Of a DNA stretch of 37,172 nucleotides, positions 24,872 to 32,933 are shown piece by piece. The notes under the pieces are model-generated. The model saw only the letters and a list, made by a program, of their open reading frames with translations, did no database searches and was not told the origin of the DNA. Source of the DNA: CAYIHX01 sp964363305 (GTDB lineage: Bacteria > Bdellovibrionota > UBA1018); assembly GCA_964363305.1 (NCBI GenBank), contig CAYIHX010000038.1:1-37172 (forward strand), given 5' to 3'. Every line of letters starts with the position of its first letter. Position 1 is the first letter of the stretch. The position numbers and the translations under genes were made by a program.

Positions 24872-24890
24872 CGGTGGGTTATCCCCACCG
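24872..24890. promoter_or_regulatory. hairpin/palindrome in the divergent sppA intergenic region
   Basis: CGGTGGG and CCCACCG form a perfect 7-bp inverted repeat around TTATC. It lies only 6 nt upstream of the minus-strand exported-protein start and 57 nt before sppA. It is placed like an operator or a 5' UTR stem for the minus-strand gene; there is no T-run, so it is not a standard terminator. Function is unknown. Confidence 0.3.
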
Positions 24891-24946
24891 GAGACAGGAG
24901 TCAAACCTCTTGTGGCGATTCGCGACCTCGGGGATGATAGGCCCCT

Positions 24947-25954
24947 ATGGATGATCCTCGTGTGAAAAAGCTGAACCCCCTGGTCCTTGTGCTTCTTCTT
25001 TCTTCGGCATTTTTTGTAGTTTTCGTAGTTATTTCAGGGGCTTTGTTCATGAGCGGGTCGAAGCGGTCCGGCGGGACCGTTCCTGGAGCGGCTCTGTTCG
25101 CCCAGGGCGGCATTGGAATCGTCGAATTGACCGGTATCATTACGGACTCCAAGAAGATGCTGAGGCAGCTGGAGACGTTTGAGGATGATTCAACCATTAA
25201 GGCTATTTTGCTCCGAATCGATTCGCCGGGGGGGGCAGTGGCTCCTTCACAAGAAATCTACGATGCCGTGAAGCATTCGAAAAAGCCGGTGGTGGTTTCG
25301 ATGGGCCAAGTGGCGGCGAGCGGGGGCTTTTACATCGCGGTTGCGGCCAAGAGGATTTACGCGAACGCGGGAACCATCACGGGTTCGATCGGGGTGATCA
25401 TGCAGTTTGTGAATCTCGAGAAACTCTATGAATGGGCCAAGGTGAAGCGTTATGTTCTCAAAACGGGACGCTTCAAGGATTCCGGAGCCGACTACCGGGA
25501 TATGGCGCCGGAGGAACGAGCATCGCTTCAGTCGATGATCGATGATGTGCTCGGGCAGTTTAAGCAAGCGGTTGTCGAAGGTCGGAAGCTTCCTTTGGAT
25601 GTCGTGACCGCTGTCGCGGATGGGCGAATTTTTTCGGGGGCGCAGGCCAAGAAGCTCAAGCTGGTGGATGAGCTCGGTGGCATCGACGATGCGATCCGGG
25701 GCGCTGCCGAGATCGCCGGGATCAAGGGAAAACCCAGGCTCGTTCGAGCCGACAAGAAAAGGCATTCGCGCCTCTTTGACCTTCTGATGGACGATGGTCC
25801 GGATGAGGAAGCTCAGTCTTCCGCATCATCGTCTTGGATTGGAAGGCTCTCAGAGATCTTTTTAGGTGACCGCAGTATTGCAGGGCGGGCGGCGTTGCCA
25901 CCTTCGCTTCACTCTCTCATTCCAGGGATGTATTGGCTCTGGACCGGGAGCTAA
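24947..25954 (+). CDS. sppA: signal peptide peptidase SppA (short, single-domain form)
   Basis: 335 aa, the 36-kDa single-domain type rather than the double-length E. coli protein. It is an inner-membrane serine protease that degrades signal peptides left after secretion. One N-terminal transmembrane helix (about 11-34) is followed by a ClpP-like peptidase S49 domain. The nucleophile Ser125 is in VAASGGFYIA and the general base Lys177 in GRFKDSGADYR. LRIDSPGGAVAPSQEIYDA and NAGTITGSIGVI are conserved flanking blocks. The C-terminal ~70 residues are an unusual extension with an acidic, Ser-rich linker (DDGPDEEAQSS). No clear Shine-Dalgarno precedes ATG 24947. The RsmB gene follows after 4 nt. 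Confidence 0.92.
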   Translation: MDDPRVKKLNPLVLVLLLSSAFFVVFVVISGALFMSGSKRSGGTVPGAALFAQGGIGIVELTGIITDSKKMLRQLETFEDDSTIKAILLRIDSPGGAVAPSQEIYDAVKHSKKPVVVSMGQVAASGGFYIAVAAKRIYANAGTITGSIGVIMQFVNLEKLYEWAKVKRYVLKTGRFKDSGADYRDMAPEERASLQSMIDDVLGQFKQAVVEGRKLPLDVVTAVADGRIFSGAQAKKLKLVDELGGIDDAIRGAAEIAGIKGKPRLVRADKKRHSRLFDLLMDDGPDEEAQSSASSSWIGRLSEIFLGDRSIAGRAALPPSLHSLIPGMYWLWTGS

Positions 25955-25958
25955 CTCT

Positions 25959-27236
25959 TTGAAACCTTCGAAATCGGAAAATCGGCCTAGGGATCGTGCC
26001 ATTCGTGTGTTGGTGGAGGTGCTTTCCAACGGCAGAGCGCTCGACGACGTACTGACCGTAATGTTTCAAGAGTCGCCAGATCATCACCCCTGGATGCAGG
26101 ACGTATGCTCTGGGGTTCTGCGTTGGAAGGGGCGGCTCGACCTCGCTATTGATTCGATCGCGCTGAAGAAAAAACCCACTGGCTGGCTGCGAAAGGCCCT
26201 ATGGGTGGCCGCGTATCAGTTGTTTGCGCAAGATGACGTCAATCCCACGGTGGTCGTGAATGAGACCGTCGAGCTCGTACGGGAGCGTGAAGGCAAGGCG
26301 CCGGCGGGCTTTGCTAATGCCCTTTTGCGACGCCTGGCTGAAAAACGTCGCGAGTGGGCGGAGCTTCCTTTTCCCGCGCGCGCCTCGATGCAGGAGAAGG
26401 CTCAGTGGGCCAGTCTGCCGATTTGGATCTGGGAGCCGTTGGCGCTGGCGCGTGGCGAGGCTTGGGCGGCTGAGTATGCAATGACGAGCCTCAAGAGGCC
26501 AACCCTCTGGCTTCGAGCTCGCGAGGGCTGGAGCCCTGAGCCGGGGGATTTGGCGGTGGCTCCTGCGTCGCTGAAAGGGGCCCTGCAGGTACTGAAGGCG
26601 GAGCGCCCTTTGATTCGCTGGAGCGGCTTTGAGACCGGCGCTTTTTTTGTACAAGACATCTCGAGTCAGAAGCTGGTTCAAGAGGTGACGGAAATACTGC
26701 GGAAGCGGAAGGCGACGAGTGTTCTTGATCTGTGCGCGGCGCCAGGTGGGAAGAGCGTCGGCCTCGCGTGGAATGGTTTTCGGGTGGTGGCAACAGATTC
26801 GGCCACGGATCGACTCGGATTGATTCGTCAAAACTTCAGAAGATTGGGTGTCGAAGGCGGCTCGGAAGTCGTTGAGTTGAAGAGTCTGGCCGCGGCATCG
26901 GATCAGTATGATGCGGTTTGGGTCGACGCTCCCTGTACTGGTTCGGGGATCTTGCGGCGTCATCCTGATGTCCGCTGGTTGAAAACTTATGAAGACGTTC
27001 GTAGCTTGAATCGGCTGCAGCGCGAGCTTCTGGCTCAGGCATGGGAGCGGGTACGCCCCGGCGGCGCGCTGATCTACTCGGTTTGCAGCGTTCTGCCTTC
27101 GGAGGGACGAGAACTCGTGCGCTCCTTTCAGACTCCCGGTGCTGAGTGGGGAGGCGAGTTCGAGCTACTGCCACAGGAGGCCCCCTTCGGAGACGGCTTT
27201 TATCTTGGCTATTGGTTTAAAGGCGCGCCGTCATAA
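25959..27236 (+). CDS. RsmB/Fmu-family 16S rRNA (cytosine-5) methyltransferase
   Basis: 425 aa. The NusB-like N-terminal domain (about 12-135: RDRAIRVLVEVL, RKALWVAAYQLF, VVVNETVELVR, GFANALLRRL) marks it as RsmB-like, which in E. coli makes m5C967. The catalytic part has the SAM motif VLDLCAAPGGKSVGLAW, a Pro-Cys in VWVDAPCTGSGILRRHPD (Cys326) and the nucleophile Cys376 in LIYSVCSVLPSEG, both Cys intact. The PUA-like middle domain is short. I chose TTG 25959, preceded by GGGAG at 25946-25950 with 8-nt spacing; upstream codons would overlap sppA. The 3' end overlaps the convergent substrate-binding-protein gene by 28 nt. Confidence 0.88.
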   Translation: MKPSKSENRPRDRAIRVLVEVLSNGRALDDVLTVMFQESPDHHPWMQDVCSGVLRWKGRLDLAIDSIALKKKPTGWLRKALWVAAYQLFAQDDVNPTVVVNETVELVREREGKAPAGFANALLRRLAEKRREWAELPFPARASMQEKAQWASLPIWIWEPLALARGEAWAAEYAMTSLKRPTLWLRAREGWSPEPGDLAVAPASLKGALQVLKAERPLIRWSGFETGAFFVQDISSQKLVQEVTEILRKRKATSVLDLCAAPGGKSVGLAWNGFRVVATDSATDRLGLIRQNFRRLGVEGGSEVVELKSLAAASDQYDAVWVDAPCTGSGILRRHPDVRWLKTYEDVRSLNRLQRELLAQAWERVRPGGALIYSVCSVLPSEGRELVRSFQTPGAEWGGEFELLPQEAPFGDGFYLGYWFKGAPS

Positions 27237-28795
27237 GTCGCTTTTGAGAAATCGATGCTGGTGAGGGGATTGATCGTCAGTCCGTGGACATAGGATTTGA
27301 CGAGGTAGCCGGTGGACCGGAAAAAGAGAGGGATGGCTCCGGGGTTCTCGACCAGGAGGCGTTGCTGGCTGCGGTCGTAGAGTTTCCTTCTCTCGTCGGG
27401 GTCGATGGTCTCGGCGGCTTGGTTGACCCATCGGTCGTATTCGGCATCTTGCCAGCGCCCCAAATTCTGAAGGTTGAGCTGCCCGTGGGCGGAGGCGAAG
27501 AGCCGATAAAAGGCATCGGCATCGGGGTAGGCCGCGCCCTTCGAATTGATGAAGAATGCTTTGGGCGTCTTCTCAAGGGTCGACCAGTAGGCCTTCGGTT
27601 CGTGCCCCTCGAGTTCGACTCGGAGCCCGAGATGCTTTTGCCACTGGGCTTGTATCCACTGAGCGAGCTCGGAAATCGCCGGTCGGTTGAAAAACTGCAA
27701 CTTGAGCACGGGCACTTTTCCTGGCTCGGTGAACCCAGCTTTCGCGAGCAACGTCTGGGCCTTGCCGAGATCGGCGGAGGTCGGGATTTTCTCTGGCGAG
27801 GCATGGAGGGGAGCGAGTAACTCGGGCGGTACGAGGGAGCGAGTAGGGCGGTGTTGCGCGTTAAGCGCGAGCGGAATCTCGGCTCGGTTGAGGGCCTCGG
27901 AGAGGGCGCGTAGGGCCTCGGGTTTGGAGCTGAAGGGGTGTCCGGGGCCGAGCCCGATGAAATACAGAATGGGTCCATTTTTTTGAACCAGATCCTTGCG
28001 CGCGACCGCTCCCGGCCCTGGATCGGGGACGAAGTCCAGGCTACCCGAGTCGAATAGATTAATAGCCGTCTGGTCTTCCACGACGACCCAGCCCTCGACT
28101 CGCTGAAACCAGGGCGGTCGCTCGGCGTGAGGATTGGGTACCAAGACGAGCCGGTTGTTTTGAATCCATTCTTTGATTTTGTAGGGACCGAGGGTGGCGA
28201 TCCGTTCGGGGTTTTGCCAGTAGCTTCTCGATTGCAGCAGGAGATCCATTCGGACGGGATAAGTCACCCAATGTGTGAGGATCGAGGGGAAGAAGGCCAG
28301 GGGCTTATCGAGGACGACCTCGAGCTCGTAGTCCGAAAGTGCATGGATACCCAGGAGGGAGGGTTTTCCAGCGTGATACCCCCGGGCGCCCTCGATATTG
28401 AAAAGAAAGTAAGCATAGCTACTCGCGAGTTCGGGACTCAGGAGACGGCGCATCCCCGCCGCGGCATGATGCGCGGTGAAGGCCACGCCATCGGACCACT
28501 TCACGCCCTTCTTGATTTGAAATAACCAACGTTTGCCGGCCTCTTTGCTCGAGAAAGAATCGACCAGGTCAGGGATGACCTTTCCGCTTTCATCGATCCG
28601 AAAAAGTCCGCGCATGATGTTCTGGGTGATGGGGATTGAGATGTCGCCCAGTTGCCAGTCGAGGGTGGCTGGCTCGAGCGCAAGCCTCATGCGGAAGATG
28701 CGGCCGCTCGGGGGCTTGGCTTCGCGAGCGGCTGCCGGAGAGGGGAGCCAAGAACCCACCGCGAGAGCGGCACAGAGGAGGAGTCTGAGGGTCAT
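27209..28795 (-). CDS. ABC transporter substrate-binding protein, family 5 (OppA/DppA-like)
   Basis: 528 aa, minus strand. ATG 28795 gives a signal peptide (TLRLLLCAALAVGSWLPSPA); the frame upstream adds 21 residues and is not preferred. The mature protein has the SBP_bac_5 pattern: RLALEPATLDWQ at the start, IMRGLFRIDESGKVIPDLVD, KKGVKWSDGVAFTAHH (the typical 'W-S-D-G-x-x-x-T-A' block), DYELEVVLDKPLAFFP and a C-terminal PLFFRSTGYLVKSYVHGL. Such proteins bind di- or oligopeptides (or nickel, heme) in the periplasm. No permease or ATPase gene is adjacent, so it is an orphan that must share a transporter encoded elsewhere. It overlaps the rRNA methyltransferase gene tail-to-tail by 28 nt. Confidence 0.88.
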   Translation of the reverse strand: MTLRLLLCAALAVGSWLPSPAAAREAKPPSGRIFRMRLALEPATLDWQLGDISIPITQNIMRGLFRIDESGKVIPDLVDSFSSKEAGKRWLFQIKKGVKWSDGVAFTAHHAAAGMRRLLSPELASSYAYFLFNIEGARGYHAGKPSLLGIHALSDYELEVVLDKPLAFFPSILTHWVTYPVRMDLLLQSRSYWQNPERIATLGPYKIKEWIQNNRLVLVPNPHAERPPWFQRVEGWVVVEDQTAINLFDSGSLDFVPDPGPGAVARKDLVQKNGPILYFIGLGPGHPFSSKPEALRALSEALNRAEIPLALNAQHRPTRSLVPPELLAPLHASPEKIPTSADLGKAQTLLAKAGFTEPGKVPVLKLQFFNRPAISELAQWIQAQWQKHLGLRVELEGHEPKAYWSTLEKTPKAFFINSKGAAYPDADAFYRLFASAHGQLNLQNLGRWQDAEYDRWVNQAAETIDPDERRKLYDRSQQRLLVENPGAIPLFFRSTGYLVKSYVHGLTINPLTSIDFSKATYDGAPLNQ

Positions 28796-28875
28796 GTTTC
28801 TCAGTGTACCGTTCTGTTTGAACGTGAGCCATGAAAATTGACGTTTGAGGCGGCGCACTCCTAAAGCAGTTCGCG

Positions 28876-29487
28876 TTATTCTACAATGGAATATCGGACG
28901 GTGTCCGCGCGACCGATCTCGATAGGTTCGTAGTATCCGTCGGTTCCGTAATCACCCATCGGTACTTGAACCAGGAGTTCGAAGCTCAAGCTGCTCACCC
29001 GGCGCGCCGCGGGAATGAGAGCGGAGGCGCTGACCGCGGAGAAGTGCGTGGTGAGAGAAAGCGCGTTCCCATGATGAGAGGAAGGATTTCCGCCATGATC
29101 CGAAACATAGTCGACTCGACCTAATTTCAGTTCGGCGACATAGCCGTGGTCGCGGCGCACAGAAGTCCGAGCGATTCTTAATTTCAATCCCGGGCCTCGG
29201 TACACGCACCCGCCGAGTCTTCGAGAATTCGTAGGTGAATAGGAAAGTACGGCATCGACGGCCGAAAGGGTCTCCGCGGTTCGCAAAATTTCTTGGATGT
29301 AGGCGCGATCGCTTTGGCCGTCACCTGATTGGAAAATTCGATCGAGCACGCTTGAATCGGAGGAGCTCAGGCTTGAGAAGGTGTGGGCTTCGACTCGAAT
29401 TTTTTTCGGGCAATCATCGGCAAATCCAGTGGATGGGATCGCAGAAACAGAAAGCGTCACGGCCAATATGGCAAATATTTTTTTCAT
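28876..29487 (-). CDS. hypothetical exported protein
   Basis: 203 aa, minus strand. Start ATG 29487 gives a good signal peptide (MKKIFAILAVTLSVSAI, cleavage near GFA-DD); the longer frame runs back through the palindromic element and is rejected. The mature protein is Ser-rich at its N-terminal end (HTFSSLSSSDSSVLDR). It contains a pair of cysteines (DDCPKK and GGCVYRG) and an Arg/His/Gly-rich centre (RRDHGYVAELKLGRVDYV). The C-terminal part (SFELLVQVPMGDYGTDGYYE) could be beta-sheet. I do not recognise a family. It sits 80 nt upstream of the substrate-binding-protein gene on the same strand. Confidence 0.6.
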   Translation of the reverse strand: MKKIFAILAVTLSVSAIPSTGFADDCPKKIRVEAHTFSSLSSSDSSVLDRIFQSGDGQSDRAYIQEILRTAETLSAVDAVLSYSPTNSRRLGGCVYRGPGLKLRIARTSVRRDHGYVAELKLGRVDYVSDHGGNPSSHHGNALSLTTHFSAVSASALIPAARRVSSLSFELLVQVPMGDYGTDGYYEPIEIGRADTVRYSIVE

Positions 29488-29564
29488 AAGTGACTGGCGG
29501 GTAACATGCGGTGTTTGGGCGTGCAACAGCGAGTGATTTTCTATCGTTCTGCGAGATAACGCAC

Positions 29565-29627
29565 AAAGCGATGTAAACTGCCCCCTTGCGTTCATACACA
29601 CTCAAAGGGGGCAGTTTAAAAGCGATG
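29565..29627. mobile_element. 45-bp palindromic miniature element with 9-bp flanking direct repeats
   Basis: The arms TAAACTGCCCCCTT (29574-29587) and AAGGGGGCAGTTTA (29605-29618) are perfect 14-bp inverted repeats around a 17-nt loop. Immediately outside, with no spare base, AAAGCGATG occurs at 29565-29573 and again at 29619-29627. Terminal inverted repeats plus an exact, abutting direct repeat are the hallmark of a transposed unit with a 9-bp target duplication. The unit encodes nothing. It could be a MITE- or REP-like sequence moved by a transposase elsewhere, or the residue of an internally deleted insertion sequence. It lies between two minus-strand genes and could also act as a terminator for the upstream one, though the T-run is weak. 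Confidence 0.6.
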
Positions 29628-29646
29628 CACCGTCTCGTATGGCGTA

Positions 29647-31029
29647 TTAATGTTTTTTCTTTCTTGATGCAGGCCCGCGTCGGATGGGTTCGTGAAAGTC
29701 GCGCCCTGCGGCGGGGGGCCGCGCGGCACGGGTCAGCTCTTCCTGTCGTTCGAATTCCTTCAGGTGAATGACGTCGCCTCGGCCGATTCGATCTCGCGCG
29801 GAGAGCGTGAGGCGTCGGGTCCGATCGGGTTCGCAGAGCAGAACCATGGCGAGGTCGGAGTCTTTACGGCGCAGGCTGTCCGTGATGACGAGGCGAGCGT
29901 CTTTTGCGATCGGTGGCTCGGCGGGAATCGCTTTGCGTTGGTCGGTGCCGCGAAGCCAGAGGTACGAATATTTCAGCCATTGGCGTTGAGAACCGAGCCG
30001 AATGGAGAACGAGAGAAACCAGCGTCCGGGGATCTCGACCGGAATGGAGAAGTGACACCAGTCGCGCCCACGGGCCATCGGACAGCGGCCGGCGTGCAGA
30101 CAAGGGCCGAACCAGGGGAGAACTTTCTCGTCGGAGGATTGTCCTGCGATGACGTCTCGGAGTTGGCTGAGGCCTTGAGCCGTGCGGTGCAGGGCGGGCT
30201 CGACGATCAGGAGCCCGCCAGCGCCGGCTTTCGAACGCAGAAGCTCAATCTCTGCCTGCTCGGGGTGAGAAGGTTTTTCTTCCCGCGTGGGCAGACTTTC
30301 TTCGGCTTCGATCATGGAGAAGGGGCGGTCCCGTGTTTTTCGCGTGTCCGTGCGCACCGGCGTCTCGTTCATGACGTTACCCATGAGGATGAGGTCGTGC
30401 TGGTCCGTGCGTCTGGCGCCTTCTTGCCAGGAGCCCGTTCGAATCACGATTTCGACTCGCCCCTTCCAGCGTGGGTCGCGATCGAGCCAATCCTCCAGCA
30501 ATTGTTTGCCATTTTTTAAAATGGGCTCCTGCGTATCCCACCATTCGAAGCGGAGGTTCTTGGGGAGTTCGGTCGGACGGTCCAGGAGGGAGAGAAAGAG
30601 CGCGATGGATGCGGTACCGGGGCCCGCTCCAAGATCAAGGACTCGCAGAGTGCCCTCAGGTCGTTCGCGAGCGGCCTTGAGCGCGTGGGAGAGGATGAAC
30701 CCCTTTTCCTGGAAGAGTGCGACAAATTTAGAAGCCTGCAGAGGGAGAAAGTAGAGGAGATAGGCCGATCGAAACCTCTCATGTCGAAAGTAGGCGGGTA
30801 GGCGAGCGGGGCGAGATTCAGTAAAAAGCTCGGAAAGCTCGACGATTCCTTTGCCGAAGAAGATGCTATCCTCACGAGTGAAGGGTTTGTTTTTCCAGGT
30901 CTCGCGAGGGGAAAAGGAGCTTTTGACCCAGGCAGGCAGAAATTCCTCATGAAATCGTAGCCAGTTCGAGGGGAATTTGACGGTTGGCGTTACTTTCATC
31001 AGGGGTCTTTCGCATACGTGACGCTCCAT
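29647..31029 (-). CDS. Rsm22/METTL17-like small-ribosomal-subunit methyltransferase-family protein
   Basis: 460 aa, minus strand. A class I SAM-dependent methyltransferase fold is shown by RVLDLGAGPGTASIALF (motif I, about 129-145) and DLILMGNVMNE. The Rsm22 family block GPCLHAGRCP...DWCHF supplies Cys310, Cys316 and Cys325; a further Cys399 (MVLLCEP) could be a fourth ligand. Mitochondrial relatives (Rsm22, METTL17) assist small-subunit assembly and are reported to bind an iron-sulfur cluster through such cysteines. Bacterial members are annotated as rRNA methyltransferase-like without proof. The C-terminal ~60 residues are Arg-rich and end in RKKKH. The start is ATG 31029; ATG 30999 (MKVTP) is possible. 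It is divergent from the zinc-ribbon-like gene by 31 nt. Confidence 0.75.
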   Translation of the reverse strand: MERHVCERPLMKVTPTVKFPSNWLRFHEEFLPAWVKSSFSPRETWKNKPFTREDSIFFGKGIVELSELFTESRPARLPAYFRHERFRSAYLLYFLPLQASKFVALFQEKGFILSHALKAARERPEGTLRVLDLGAGPGTASIALFLSLLDRPTELPKNLRFEWWDTQEPILKNGKQLLEDWLDRDPRWKGRVEIVIRTGSWQEGARRTDQHDLILMGNVMNETPVRTDTRKTRDRPFSMIEAEESLPTREEKPSHPEQAEIELLRSKAGAGGLLIVEPALHRTAQGLSQLRDVIAGQSSDEKVLPWFGPCLHAGRCPMARGRDWCHFSIPVEIPGRWFLSFSIRLGSQRQWLKYSYLWLRGTDQRKAIPAEPPIAKDARLVITDSLRRKDSDLAMVLLCEPDRTRRLTLSARDRIGRGDVIHLKEFERQEELTRAARPPAAGRDFHEPIRRGPASRKKKH

Positions 31030-31060
31030 TTAAACTAGAGAAAGCAGTGGGGTGAGATGA

Positions 31061-31588
31061 ATGCGTTCCAGGAAGGGACCTCGGGATCCAGCGGAGTTTT
31101 TAGCCAGGAGATTTGAGCGGAAGATACCGCAATTGGATCAAATCGGGCGTGGATTGCCATTCCGAGATCAACGAACTGGCAAGTGGACCTTCTTTTGTCC
31201 CCTGTGTGAGAGCCGTCGGGCTCTTTCGCATGGGCCACAAGCCGGGACGGCTCGTCATTTTTTCCAGGTCGGCCTGACGACCGCAGTGGTGATGCTGGCA
31301 TTCTGGCCCCTGGCGGGCTGGAAGGGGGCGATTGTCTTTGTTCCGATCTGGGGGATCTTTGAGACCGTCTACCGGCTGCGGACGCGGGCCGATCTTGTTT
31401 GCGATAGCTGTGGTTTTGACCCGACGCTGTATCTGGCGGACACCGGTCGAGCTCGGGCAGAGGTTGAGCAGTTTTGGCGGAAACGATTCGCTGATCGGGG
31501 GCTTCCGTTTCCCGGTGATCCGGAGCAGCTCTCGCAGGGTGCCGAGAAACCCGCTCCTAGCGCGCCATCCCAGGAGAACTCTCCTTGA
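31061..31588 (+). CDS. hypothetical membrane protein with two CXXC pairs
   Basis: 175 aa. ATG 31061 has GGGGTGAG upstream. A basic N-terminal region leads to Cys46-P-L-Cys49. Two hydrophobic segments (about 69-87 and 88-105) form a hairpin in the membrane, followed by Cys114-D-S-Cys117. The pairs flank the hairpin, so both would sit on the same, probably cytoplasmic, side and could share one zinc ion. The C-terminus is Pro/Ala/Ser-rich and disordered. I do not recognise the family. It is followed closely by ssb on the same strand. Confidence 0.6.
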   Translation: MRSRKGPRDPAEFLARRFERKIPQLDQIGRGLPFRDQRTGKWTFFCPLCESRRALSHGPQAGTARHFFQVGLTTAVVMLAFWPLAGWKGAIVFVPIWGIFETVYRLRTRADLVCDSCGFDPTLYLADTGRARAEVEQFWRKRFADRGLPFPGDPEQLSQGAEKPAPSAPSQENSP

Positions 31589-31621
31589 CGGTACGCCCAG
31601 GCTATGGCTCACTCCGTACGC

Positions 31622-32146
31622 ATGTCAGTAAATAAAGTGATTCTTGTAGGCCGTCTCGGTCAGAACCCAGAAGTGAAATACACTCCCTCGGGGGCTGCCG
31701 TCGCTAATTTCAGTGTTGCTACAAACGAAAGCTGGGTCGACAAAGCCGGCCAGAAGCAAGAGCGCACGGAGTGGCATCGGATCGTCGTGTGGGGAAAAGT
31801 GGCTGAGCTTTGTCAGCAGTACCTGGCGAAAGGTCGTCAAGCCTACATTGAGGGTCGTCTTCAGACTCGTCAGTGGCAGGATAAGGATGGTCAGACGAAG
31901 TACACGACTGAGGTTCAAGCTCAGACGGTGCAGTTTCTCGGTGGCCAGGCCGGTGAGCGCAGTGCCGCTCCTCGGGATTCGATGGATGCCGGCATGAGCG
32001 GCAACAATGCGGATACGGGTTTTGGATTTGGAGCCAACTCCGGTGGGGGTTATGCTCCTGCAGCTCAGCATTCGGCTCCGGGTGGCGGGGCTCGCATGGG
32101 TGGGGCGCCAGAGCCTTCGTTCACTGAAGACGATGTTCCATTCTGA
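31622..32146 (+). CDS. ssb: single-stranded DNA-binding protein
   Basis: 174 aa from ATG 31622 (SVNKVILVGRLGQNPEVKY); an in-frame ATG at 31604 would add six residues, and neither start has a good Shine-Dalgarno. It coats single-stranded DNA during replication and repair. The OB fold covers about residues 1-110, with the conserved TEWHRIVVWGKVAE, YIEGRLQTRQWQDKDG and EVQAQTVQFLG. A Gly/Ala/Asn-rich flexible linker follows. The acidic tip FTEDDVPF is the canonical partner-binding end (usually DDDIPF). There is no rpsF/rpsR context; it sits between an unknown membrane protein gene and a dolichol-phosphate-mannose-synthase-like gene. Confidence 0.95.
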   Translation: MSVNKVILVGRLGQNPEVKYTPSGAAVANFSVATNESWVDKAGQKQERTEWHRIVVWGKVAELCQQYLAKGRQAYIEGRLQTRQWQDKDGQTKYTTEVQAQTVQFLGGQAGERSAAPRDSMDAGMSGNNADTGFGFGANSGGGYAPAAQHSAPGGGARMGGAPEPSFTEDDVPF

Positions 32147-32163
32147 ACTAGAGCGAGTATTGA

Positions 32164-32928
32164 TTGAAGACCCTCATCTGCATTCCGACCTATAACGAGG
32201 CGGAAAACATCGAGACCTTGATTCGTCGCGTTCATGAGGTGATTCCTCCTGAGGTGAGTCTCCTTGTCATCGATGATGGCTCACCTGACGGGACGGGAAA
32301 GAAGGTCGATGAGCTCGGTGCTCAGGGCTTTCGAGTTCAGGCGCTTCATCGTGCTCGAAAGATGGGCTTGGGCACGGCCTATGTGGCCGGCTTTCAGTGG
32401 GGGCTCAGTCAGGGTTTCGAGCGCTTCATCGAGATGGATGCCGACTTCTCTCATGATCCCCGGTTTCTTCCGACGATGCTGCAGTTGCTCGATCGTTACG
32501 ATGTCGTGATTGGATCTCGCTACGTTCCCGGTGGCGGGACGGTCAACTGGGGCTTGGGCCGTAAGATTTTGAGCCGAGGGGGTAGTCTCTATGCTCGGAC
32601 TATTCTGGGCGCGCCCGTACGTGACTTTACCGGTGGTTTCAATGGATGGCGAAGGAGCGTTCTCGAGGCGGTCGATTTGCCCTCTCTTCGTTCGGATGGT
32701 TACTCTTTTCAGATCGAGCTGAAGTACCGGGCGTTTCTCAAGGGTTTCAGGCTGGTCGAGTTTCCGATCGTGTTCGAGGATCGAAAGGTCGGTAAATCTA
32801 AAATGAACCGGCGGATCGTGATGGAGGCGCTTCGGCGCGTCTGGAACTTCAGGCTTGCTGCGAGTCGTTTCCGCGTTCAGCGTCAGATTCCCCCCGCTTG
32901 CGTCCCCGCTGACACGATGTTGAAATAA
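32164..32928 (+). CDS. polyprenol-phosphate mannosyltransferase-like GT2 glycosyltransferase
   Basis: 254 aa. It is a GT-A fold family 2 glycosyltransferase of the Dpm1 type, which moves a sugar (mannose in the best-known members) from GDP to a polyprenyl phosphate at the membrane. CIPTYNEAENIETLIRRV opens the donor domain. LVIDDGSPDGTG follows, and EMDADFSHDPRFLP carries the D-x-D metal motif. SRYVPGGG and RDFTGGFNGWRR are Dpm1-type acceptor blocks, and YSFQIELKYRAF with FEDRKVGKSKMNRRIV closes the domain. There is no C-terminal membrane region, unlike DpmB-type fusions. The start is TTG 32164, with a weak ribosome-binding site. The L,D-transpeptidase gene begins 5 nt after the stop, so they are likely co-transcribed. 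Confidence 0.88.
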   Translation: MKTLICIPTYNEAENIETLIRRVHEVIPPEVSLLVIDDGSPDGTGKKVDELGAQGFRVQALHRARKMGLGTAYVAGFQWGLSQGFERFIEMDADFSHDPRFLPTMLQLLDRYDVVIGSRYVPGGGTVNWGLGRKILSRGGSLYARTILGAPVRDFTGGFNGWRRSVLEAVDLPSLRSDGYSFQIELKYRAFLKGFRLVEFPIVFEDRKVGKSKMNRRIVMEALRRVWNFRLAASRFRVQRQIPPACVPADTMLK

Positions 32929-32933
32929 GAGGA

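Noticed and set aside
29574..29618. Simple rho-independent terminator for the upstream minus-strand gene
   Set aside because: The long 17-nt loop, very short T-run and the exact flanking 9-bp repeats make a miniature mobile element the better explanation, although termination activity is not excluded.
29692..30519. 275-codon plus-strand frame
   Set aside because: Lies opposite the Rsm22/METTL17-like gene, whose SAM and Cys motifs decide the coding strand.
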